A stretch of DNA of 64,000 nucleotides from Marchantia polymorpha subsp. ruderalis (Eukaryota; Streptophyta; Marchantiopsida; Marchantiales; Marchantiaceae): contig AP031353.1 in NCBI GenBank assembly GCA_037833965.1, positions 2,668,501 through 2,732,500 on the forward strand, read 5' to 3'. The position numbers and the translations under genes are program-made. Below the pieces are notes generated by a model. It saw only the letters and a program-made list of their open reading frames with translations. It was not told where the DNA came from and made no database searches. This document shows, one piece after another, positions 55,301-64,000 of the stretch; position 1 is the first letter of the stretch; every line of letters starts with the position of its first letter.

Positions 55301-56525
55301 ATCTCTTTTATCAACTATTAACTATAAAATCTTGCTATAAGTTTGTATTTATTCTAATGTCGTTTTTAATATTTTGAGTGATATTCTTAGTCAATTGTAA
55401 AAAAAAATCTACAGCAAAACTCCTAGATTTATTTGATATTACTCTGAAACCGTTATAACCTCCAGTTATAGTGTATCATTTTACCTATCAAATATTGGTG
55501 AAGTGTAAGAATTTATAACAATACAACTCAAATTTCAGAAAATATTAATAAACTGATAATTATCATCTCAAAAATTTAAAATCAAGATTATTTTAGCTCT
55601 AACTCAAATTATAGGTGCATATATTTTTGATTTCAAAGCTTGATATAGATAAAAAATAAGAGTCAAATCATGTACATATATAAGTGAATCGTAATTTCAA
55701 AATAATCATAATAAAGTACTTTTAATGTATGTATATAGAAAAACTTCAACTTGTAACGATACTTTTAAATATAGAAGCTTTAATGAGATAAAATAATTCA
55801 GTATGATTTCATTTAATATAGCAAAACATATCAAATTTAGTTAAATTTAGTCATATTGTTAGTCTACCTCTACTTCTATATAATACTGGTTGCAATCTTC
55901 ACCAAGGCTAATATTTGATTAATAAAGCTATTAGTATGTTTTTATGACAGGGTTCTCAATTAAATAAAGCAACATGTTTGAAGAGGGATGATAAAAAAAG
56001 AGAAAGTCATGGAAGCACATTTTTTCTAGTTATTTTTGCAAAAAATTTTCATAAAAAAATTTCAAGATTGACTGAAGTCAAGATGTTTAGAAACTTTCCC
56101 AAGTAAGTTAGAATTTTTGAACATTTAAAATAATATTCAGATTGAAGATGATGAAAATGTAACTATGATGATGAATGGAAAAAACAGACTTGTTTTTATT
56201 TAAAAGATGAAGAACTTTTCAATAAACTTGAATAAAATATTGCTCAAGTGACGGAGCTGCAATCTTTGATGGGTAATAAGACGCTAAACCTAGTGAAGCT
56301 TTCAAGCAATCAACATTTGATTGATAGCAAATGTATATACACTGAAGATTAATCTAGCAATTGCTTGGAAGCTAATGTTCAGAGTCAAATTGATGTCAAG
56401 ATGTTTCTTACCAGAGAAAATTTTGAACTGTAACAAATTTTGTTCACTTGTAGCAAAATAAGTTAAAATCAAATTGATATCTCCACTTTTTACAAGAATT
56501 AGTTTGGTTATGAATTAGATGTATG

Positions 56526-56571
56526 TACTTATTTTCAATAGAAGTTTGGAAACTTCTATTGAAAATAAGTA
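56526..56571. repeat. Perfect palindrome, 22-nt arms, 2-nt centre
   Basis: The left arm (56526-56547, ending ATAGAAGTTT), a central GG and the exact reverse complement (56550-56571). There are no mismatches in 22 pairs although the surrounding DNA is heavily decayed. Confidence 0.92.
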
Positions 56572-57041
56572 GTGGACTTTGAAAAGTAAAATAAAAGAAA
56601 GTTGATTGGTACTATATCATTATATGCATTGAAACAAATTCTTCTACAATATAGTGAAAAATTACATAAGGAATTTCACCAAAAATGTATGATACATATG
56701 TATATATGAAAAGTTGATATATAAAATCTTTGATCTTATTATATTGATACTCTATGTTAAAAATGTTTATTTTGGCAAAGAATCATAGATGCAAAAAACT
56801 AATTGAAATTTGTATTGAAGATGAAATTTTTGTATCAGCAACTACATTTCAAATGTAACAAAAATGCATTGAAAAGCTGGTAAATGGATTCTCATATATC
56901 TCAAGAGTACTATAATTTATGAAAAAAAAATTATTTTATTAGACAATGTCAAGTCTTTGCTATGATATGTTGATGCTAATAATGAAAAAATTAAATTAAA
57001 AATATATCTTCAATTATTTATGTATTTACACTTGATAGTGG

Positions 57042-57350
57042 ATGCATTACTTGAAAACAACCTGTAAGATCTGTGTAGCTAAATATATAAATAAAGTTGA
57101 ATATGTTGTGACAGTAAAATTAGCAAAAGAAACTATTTGTTTGAATAGATTTATCTTCAATATAAAAATAAAACATAAGGTTGTCAATCTTCTTGTCAGG
57201 AAACATCTTGCTGAAAATTCAATGATGTACAAGAAACTGAAACACATACTCATCAAATATCAAATTTTTGAAAGATATAACTTTCATGAAAAACTTGAGC
57301 TAATCAAGATTGACGATGAACTTAATTAAGTTAATATGTTAACCAAATTT
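57042..57350 (+). pseudogene. Fossil Ty1/copia RNase H fragment
   Basis: The frame lines up with the copia RNase H consensus: KVEYVVTVKLAKETICLNRFI sits where the family has (T)EAEYxAxxxAxKEAxWLxxFL. Further on, HLAENSMMYKKLKHILIKY matches the HLxKNxxxHxRTKHIxxxY block. After one stop, VNMLTK matches the terminal ADMLTK. The catalytic CDNQS-type Asp block is gone. It is a different, older element than the one at 15.7-23.9 kb. No LTR could be identified. Confidence 0.65.
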
Positions 57351-58888
57351 TTTTATTTAGAATGTTCCAGTTATAGTACACTTTGCAAGTTTTACATAAA
57401 GTAGAGAAGTTTAGATTTTCTATACTTTTTTTACCACTTATTTATTTATTTATCATGTTTTGATTATAAATTAAGTCTTATTATTTCTAGTTTAAAGTAT
57501 GGTATTCGTTAGATTTTTTCTAAATTTTACCGTAGATTGATACTTTAGATTCTGAAACTTACAATATTGAAGACATGATTTAAAACTGAGATTGTTAGAA
57601 ATTTACTCAGATTTTATGAAAATTCAAGTTAGCTAGATTATGGTTTAAAAGTTAAGTTTAGGTACACCCTAAACAATTAAAATTAAATATGATTGAGACT
57701 AGATAAGAAAACTCACGAAAGTTTTCAATGCAGATAATTAAGGTTTTTACTTAGTGTTACCTAAGTTGTTCACTTGGAAACAGCTTGTAGTATGAAGCAA
57801 ATATTTAACTTGTTTCAAGATTCTAGATTATTACCAAGCAATATTAAAAGTATCACTTACTGTATCCAACTTCTAACAAACTCTTTTTGCAAAACTAATC
57901 TTAAAATATGAAGATTCTCTTAAATCTAATTATCTTATTCATATGTCTATATTTTCATTTTCATGCTGAATGAAGAAACTTTTAGACATCATACTAGGAT
58001 TTAAAACAACAAAACCAAGAAAAGCCACACTAGCTAGTTAGTTTGATCACGCAGCTATTTAGTAAAAGGTAAGCGGAAACGTTATCATAAAATGAATTAT
58101 GGAGTCAATCATTACGTTAAATGAACTTGTACATAAAATTCTAGCCTCTAAAATTCCAAAAGACATTCTAAAAGTCAGGCTAAACATATTATATCATATC
58201 AATACATCCTAAATGATGAACAAAAGAATAAACTGTATGTGTTCATACACATTAAAAAATATCACTATCATTGAACTCCGTCACACAATCATCTTGAATG
58301 ATACAATCATAATGTTTATATAGTTTTCATATTGCAAAAGAGAAGACATACACGCCAGACATGTCGTATAAGTAGAGTGTCTACGTTCTTTATAATACAC
58401 TACGGCATTTATGACATTTCAATTTACAAATCACAATAATTATAAAATCACAAATGAATGATAATTATCAAGATAATTTTAATTTTTATCATTGACATTT
58501 GACATTCTAAAATAGAATGAGAGTGAAGAAATGTATCATAAATATCTAAACTATGCATAAATTTCGATACCACTCAAATTAGATAATCCAAAAAATATTG
58601 TATAAAATCTCACTTTTTTGACAAACTATAAATTGACTATTGAATAACTCTACCGTAGTTGAACTCGCGTCGCGTACTCCTCGGATTGTAGGTTAGCATT
58701 CGGAGGGATGCAAGGTTTACAATGGTCGCTTGACGTCGGAGTAGGTCGCGCGACCTTTCCCACAAAGGCGCAGGCCTTTCCGGGTGTTGGAATAAATCGT
58801 TCCCATCTTGCTTGTCAGTCTCAATGAATGATGCTTTTCGCTAAGCGCACACGAAATCGAGCCTGAAGACGAGAATTGGTCGCTAGGA

Positions 58889-60279
58889 ATGGGAGGAATT
58901 CAGAAGGATGAGCCGCAAGGGGGCGCCGATCTCTTTCAGTTCTTGAATTCTATGCTGCAGGAAGTAAGTGTCTCTCGAGTTCCGGCTTGATTTATGTTCC
59001 GATCTTGAAATTTTTGCTAGTTTCTTCCAGTCGGTCGAAGACTTCGAGCGGAGAAGTTAGGAGAATAATGCATTCTACCCTGCTCAAGACGCAGTTCAAA
59101 ATGCCTGTATCTTTAAAATGAATAGCTGAGGGATCTTCATCTTCTATTGGTCTTCATTCCTGTGTTATGGACCATTCAATTTTGTTCACAGTGTGACGTA
59201 TTCATTCTCAATCCCTAGTACTTCTGCTTTTGGCGCAGTTTACGTAGGCACTGTGGATAGACTAAATTGTGGAAGCATTTCCGTACAATACAGACAATCC
59301 AGATTGACTGCAACTGGAAATTAGAGGTTTTTCTCCTCTCCTTCAGATTAACGCACTCACGGTTATGAGAGCATGTACAAGCTTTGTATGTCTTACCTCG
59401 GTAGTTGATGACATCTAGTTGAGCTTCAAACCGCAGCTGGAAAGTACCTGACATAAATTACACAGAAGGAAACTGCATGCCGTGATCTCGGTTTCGTGAG
59501 TTCACACTTTCAACGAGAGTGAAGTCTGTCGTTTGTAGTCCTTTATTGATGAGTTCGGTGATTTCGGAATGACATTACTGCAGTGGCGGATCTGTTGGTA
59601 TGAGTTTCTCAAGTTAAGTAGATGCAAAGCTTGAAAATGGTAAACCGCAGAAGTATTAATATCATACGAGTTTCCAGACCGAAGGAGGGTCAAACAATTC
59701 AAGGAAATTACGTTCAAGCAGCTCATAACTCTACTTTCCTTTTGATAATGGAACTCAGCTTGCAACATGATTTCATCGTTGGTCGTGGTGGTCTGTAGGT
59801 GGAGGGTGAAAGTGGGATTCCAGATGTAGAATTGCGCTCTAAGATCGAGGCTTTGAGGACAGAAACTCAGAAGGTTCCTCAAGCATCGACGAGTGGCGTC
59901 AATGAGGTGCTCCCACCTTACGTAAACACCTGATTATCGATTTCATTGGTTTCAGTAAACTTTCAAAAGATACTGTTCTCTTTGTGCATCTGCTCTGCGT
60001 ACATTGTCCGTCACGTGTAGAGCAAGTGGAAAATTTTGCCGTTGACAAAGGGTGCGTTACTGTGATCAGAGGGAAGTAAACAACAGTTTGGAGTTTGTAT
60101 CAGCGAAATTGGCCAAAGTGAAAGCAATGCTGGAGAATGTGGAATCTGATCCAGATGTTAAAGCAATTCTTCAAGACAGTGCTGCCCTGTGGATGCCTGT
60201 TATCACCGCCAACGCTGACCAGCGTCGGGCTGCATCATCTACATCTCCTGGACATCAAACCCCACCAAGCACTAAGTAA
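58889..60279 (+). CDS. Small three-exon gene, 130 aa, unknown function
   Basis: Exons 58889-58963, 59799-59906 and 60070-60279 all join in phase 0 with GT-AG introns, giving 130 residues. The sequence starts MGGIQKDEPQGGADLFQFLN. The middle part, PDVELRSKIEALRTET, and the third exon (REVNNSLEFVSAKLAKVKAM, then DPDVKAIL and ALWMPVITANADQRRA) are amphipathic helices rich in charged residues. There is no signal peptide or membrane segment, and the Ser/Thr/Pro-rich C-terminus is probably disordered. The consistent phases and codon content make it a convincing gene. It resembles small uncharacterised plant proteins, but I cannot name the family. Confidence 0.65.
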
Positions 60280-61954
60280 ATAGTTAAAAGGATCACTTAT
60301 GATCTTCATTGTGCAAAGCGTCTGTTGTGGATAAACAGAGTACGTCTATTTATCATATGTACATGGCTTGTATGTAAGTATATTGTGTGCATATATCAAA
60401 ATGTGCTACCCTTCATGAGGATGTGGAATTTGACACATGAAGCTTTCCGACTCCATCAATGGTATAAGAATTCGACCTGCTCATACGAGACTAAGTCCTT
60501 TTTCCGGATTACCGATTACTACCATAGACAGTCCCTTATAGGAACTTTTCATCACAACTCCAATATCGTGTAAGCACTTCGAAATATCATGAGATGCAAA
60601 GAAATCTCAGAGGCTTTTCACACAAAGCCGGCAAGGTTTATGGAGAGTAAACCAGTCGAACCAGAACAGTTTTCTGAAGGGTAGATGGAGGCGGCCGAAA
60701 AAAACTAAAGTTATTCGACAGCTTTCATGCCATACTCTTGCACGTGAGTTTCGCGAGTTTTGCTTGTGGCGCTTCCGAAATCGAAGTCACGCTGATTCGA
60801 GTGTTCACGAAGGGGGTGACTACACGTCTTCATAGCGTAGTTCAGGACTTTGTCACAAGGCATTTGTAGCGGCACGTGCCCAGGAGAGGGTTATGCCGAA
60901 ATTGTTACATGAACAAGTCGTTCATGTCTGCGTTTAGCTCCGGCACACTTGCGTTTAAACTGCACGTTTGCTACTAGAGGTTTGTCGATATTGGGGACAT
61001 TCGTGATTAAATGTGGAACAATTACCTTATTAAACTGTACGAGGGCAGGCAAGAAGAGATGTGCAGCGAAACAATTTTGACCCTCGCTTACATTGCTAAA
61101 CCCAAGGGATGACCTCGTGGGAATCACATGCGTAACACTCGCATTTTCCAATATCACAAGCTCTACTTGGTAAACTTCAAAGAGATACCGTAGAACCAAC
61201 CGGTAACATATAATAATCACGAGTGCACTCCCAATTAACGGTTTGCATGGCTCAAGTGCCTTTGTCAGTGAGCTCATTAGCATGAGAAGTTCACGCCTCC
61301 CAACGAATAGTTGATAATCTCCATGCCGAGCTCACCTACCGAATATATACATACACATACTCGTTCTCGGTAAATCTTCTCAGTGTCAAACGCTAACGAC
61401 CTTCAAAGTTCCAAAAAAACAAATTCGTGCGTATAAATTGCTGTACATTGCGCTGAAATCTCCTCAAGAAACGTGGCTCAGCTCAGTCTCCAGCATGTCA
61501 TAACTCTCGACACCGACTCAAGAGTTCCAAAGATCACTAGAGAACAAATTTCGCCCTTGAAGTCCAATTCCCTTCAAAGTTAATTAGTCCTCTTTCCTCT
61601 CTAGTACTAATTCGTGAAAAGTACATGTTTTGAAGTTTCCAAAACTTCCGAAGTGAGAACTGGTGCAGCGCTCGTAAACACGCTAGGCTGCCCCTCTCGT
61701 AATCATTGTTGGGTATAATCTGAATGAATCAATATGTGCAGAAAGTCGTATGGTCTGACGAGTTCGTCTGATTCTCTACATCATAGTTACTTGGATTATG
61801 TACTCATTCATACTACGCTCCAGAATTCCTGTGCCCAACTCCAGTATCTGTCCACTACAATGGACATATGACACCACACGGCTCACGGGTGCACAAAAAG
61901 CTAGAAAATAAGAAGAAACTGTCAAAAATTTTGAATCAGGATAAACCAGCTCCC
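60280..61954. other. Intergenic
   Basis: This is the 3' flank of the 130-aa gene followed by unrecognised DNA. A 130-codon minus-strand frame at 60891-61283 has an ATG and a hydrophobic stretch but no motif and no splice context. I do not call it a gene. Confidence 0.45.
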
Positions 61955-62743
61955 CTACCTCGACTTCTTCACTGAGACGGATTGAGCTGCTTGTTTTGCC
62001 CTATCCTCAATGTATCCCCCGATCGGAGGGGTGAGAGAAGCAGGAATTCTACTTTTAGGAAAAGGAGTGAGATCTGGTACCATTGCGGCCTCTCTAAGGT
62101 GCGGAGGCAGAGCAGCCAGCGCTTCCTTCTTCAGCTGCAATCTGATCGATTCGCCCTTGGCTCTTTCTCTGTCTTCCTTCAACATAACCCGACTCTGTTC
62201 TTTCGCCAGCCTCTTACCTTCCTCGGCAGTCAGCAACATGGGAGTCTCAGCGGTGGGGGTATCGATCTCTGCGTCGCCCAGGTCAGTCTCCTCCACGGGC
62301 TTTGCTTTAGCAAGCTTCTTTGCGGCATTTTTGGCAGCCTTTCCTTTTGCCTTTTCCTGCTCAATTTCCCGTTCTCTCTCCTTGGTGATCACACCAAGCT
62401 TTTCCATTTCAGCTAAGCGAATCCTATCCTTCTCCTTCAACGCCCTGACCGGGGAAGGGGCGTTCAAGCAAGCGTCGATTAGGTCATTGAATCGCTCGCG
62501 GTGATCCTTCTTCGATTCCTTGCCATCGGTCTTCGCGGCCGATTTCGCCTTCGAGGCCTTGGCAGCATTGGGAGCCGCAGCCTTCTGCTCGGTGGGGGCA
62601 GCAAACCATCGCCGCTGCTGCGAACCCAACCATTCCCAGCGCTGGGGCACAATCCGCTCGGGAAATCCGATCAATCCACCTGCCTCGCGTTGGAGAACAG
62701 CGCTGGAGCTCCGCCAGCATCTGACGGCCACCTTAGACGCCAT
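61955..62743 (-). CDS. Predicted mitochondrial protein, 262 aa (possible mitoribosomal large-subunit protein)
   Basis: Single exon, with the ATG at 62743. The N-terminus (MASKVAVRCWRSSSAVLQ; later RWEWLGSQQRRWFAA) is Arg-rich and lacks acidic residues, a typical mitochondrial presequence with likely cleavage near RRWFAA. An Ala/Lys-rich linker follows. Then comes a long charged helix region (RALKEKDRIRLAEMEKLGV; EREREIEQEKAKG) and a distinctive C-terminal segment, AALPPHLREAAMVPDLTPFP followed by LTPPIGGYIED. That Pro-rich end recalls the mL40-type mitoribosomal proteins of plants; this is recall, not a search, and is tentative. High Lys/Arg content fits an RNA-associated protein. Confidence 0.7.
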   Translation of the reverse strand: MASKVAVRCWRSSSAVLQREAGGLIGFPERIVPQRWEWLGSQQRRWFAAPTEQKAAAPNAAKASKAKSAAKTDGKESKKDHRERFNDLIDACLNAPSPVRALKEKDRIRLAEMEKLGVITKEREREIEQEKAKGKAAKNAAKKLAKAKPVEETDLGDAEIDTPTAETPMLLTAEEGKRLAKEQSRVMLKEDRERAKGESIRLQLKKEALAALPPHLREAAMVPDLTPFPKSRIPASLTPPIGGYIEDRAKQAAQSVSVKKSR

Positions 62744-64000
62744 GAAATCCACCTGTGATCCACCGCGATCGGTTCTCGCGACAATTGAAACAACTTCCGG
62801 AGCCCTGTGAAGCTCGAGGCTTCAAGCTCTCCTCCCCCTCGACGGATCCATCGTCACTTCCTCCCCGTCTCTGTTTCGCCTCGTTGCTGCTCGGGGCTCT
62901 CGTCGCCCTTGACCTCGCTTTGATCTTTGTCGTTAGCCGGCATCCCTCAGCGTTAGGTCCTAAACCCCCTGGGCCTCCGCTCTACTGCCCTCCCCGCTTT
63001 CTACGCTCGAATCGCAGTCGCAATCCTCAAACTACGTCGTACATGGACTAAAGATGTTGGTAAACACATTACTGTACCGAGTTGCGGAGGAGTACCGCGT
63101 TAGAAGTGACGGAATGAGACTCAGCACGCTTTGAATGATTCCGCATCGTGTACAATAATTCGATGTCATGAAACTCCAAAGGAATCACTGAAGGAATCCC
63201 GGCAATATAGACAAAAATACTGGAATGTGGGATATATTGGGTAGATTCCATAATATGTAAGTTGAATGACGTATGAGAAGTTTTACATTTGTATTTGTAA
63301 TGATTGGTGCCCTATATAGATTACTCCAATAATTTTTCTATGTATAGCTGTGGATATACATTGCACATATGATATCCAATATGCTAAAATAAATTATATT
63401 TCATATTTTTTACTATCATATGTTCAACGTCAGTGGCTTCAAACAATGTGAAAACAAACTTTCATAGTTATTTAAAACTACAAGACTATAAAGCAAGTTG
63501 ATTATCATTATGCACATCCCAACACTTAGATACATCGGTTGTTTTTGCTCCACGTGTTATCTATCTTCATATAAATATAATTGTCTTCTAAGTTTATCCA
63601 ACTTTTTCCGTCATAGTCACATCTCTAATGTTACAATAGTTAGTATTATGTATACATACTAATTTTAACTCACCACATTCACAATTGAGAAATAAAGATT
63701 GGATCTACGAATACAGGAAGTAATTAAAACAGTGATTGTTATCAAATGGAAATTTCTTCATAAATTTTTAATCAAGATCCATAAACTTTCTTCATTACAT
63801 GAACAAGAAGGTAGACAAGCCATAAAAAGACAAGTATAGGTCAAATGTGTTCGAAAAAAGACTAGAGATTATACACATACATACAATAATTGTCTAGTAA
63901 TACTAAACTAAACTTCTAGTATAATGTTGATCATAGTGAGGTTATAACCTCTAAAGCATTGTAGCTTGATTGAAACTCTAAAAATTGCATAACTTGAAGC
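62744..64000. other. 5' flank of the mitochondrial-protein gene, then AT-rich DNA
   Basis: The first 300 bp is C/T-rich and GC-rich, consistent with promoter and 5' UTR of the minus-strand gene; open frames in it are shadows. From about 63.25 kb the DNA is AT-rich with no feature I recognise. Confidence 0.45.

Larger units (their letters stand above)
55301..58888. other. AT-rich block with decayed retroelement
   Basis: Extremely AT-rich DNA between the minisatellite and the next gene. A copia RNase H fossil lies at 57042-57350 and a perfect 46-bp palindrome at 56526-56571. The last 250 bp (from about 58650) turns GC-richer and is the likely promoter and 5' UTR of the following gene. Confidence 0.55.

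Noticed and set aside
54851..55301. Repetitive ORFs on both strands (139 and 111 codons)
   Set aside because: Produced by the 63-bp minisatellite; no start context or domain.
60891..61283. 130-codon minus-strand ORF with a hydrophobic stretch
   Set aside because: No motif, no splice context and no neighbour support; a chance ORF of this size is plausible.
1..64000. CRISPR arrays, bacterial operons, tRNA or rRNA genes, integrated viruses
   Set aside because: No regularly spaced short repeats, no bacterial gene layout, no tRNA cloverleaf with B box and no rRNA sequence were seen; the retroelements are ordinary plant copia and LINE types.

Overview
The window is nuclear DNA of a land plant. 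The evidence is spliced genes with GT-AG introns, a nuclear gene for a chloroplast ribosomal protein with a transit peptide, a plant-specific PIRL leucine-rich-repeat protein, a FOUR LIPS/MYB88-class R2R3-MYB, a CYP72-clan P450 fragment, and Ty1/copia and L1-type retroelements. Sparse genes with long introns, GC-rich gene flanks alternating with very AT-rich blocks, and the gene set suggest a non-flowering plant. A bryophyte such as a liverwort is my best guess, but the sequence does not prove it.

Layout. 1-2740: the 3' half of a cytochrome P450 gene, probably broken. 2740-5040: a roughly 0.55 kb tandem duplication and a doubtful short ORF. 5.0-15.7 kb: no convincing gene, with a GC-rich microsatellite zone at 9.5-12.5 kb. 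15.7-23.9 kb: a decayed Ty1/copia element with both LTRs, split in its RNase H domain by an essentially full-length LINE. 24-28.5 kb: AT-rich DNA. 28.9-31.7 kb: the chloroplast bL19 gene. 34.1-34.4 kb: a U6 snRNA copy fused directly to the 3' end of the same LINE family. 35.5-37.6 kb: the PIRL gene. 40.5 kb: a 56-aa membrane microprotein. 42.3-54.2 kb, minus strand: a 12-exon FLP/MYB88-like gene. 55.0-55.3 kb: a 63-bp minisatellite. 55.3-58.9 kb: AT-rich DNA with a fossil copia RNase H. 58.9-60.3 kb: a small conserved-looking three-exon gene. 61.9-62.7 kb, minus strand: a single-exon gene for a predicted mitochondrial protein.

The genes do not form a pathway; each is an independent transcription unit. 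The most notable structure is the retroelement set. The nested LINE gives the full reference copy, with a monomer-repeat 5' region, ORF1, ORF2 and 3' UTR. The copy at 34 kb shows that the same machinery joined U6 snRNA to its own 3' end, as expected from template switching during target-primed reverse transcription. All exon models are read by eye from splice sites and phase and have not been tested against transcripts.
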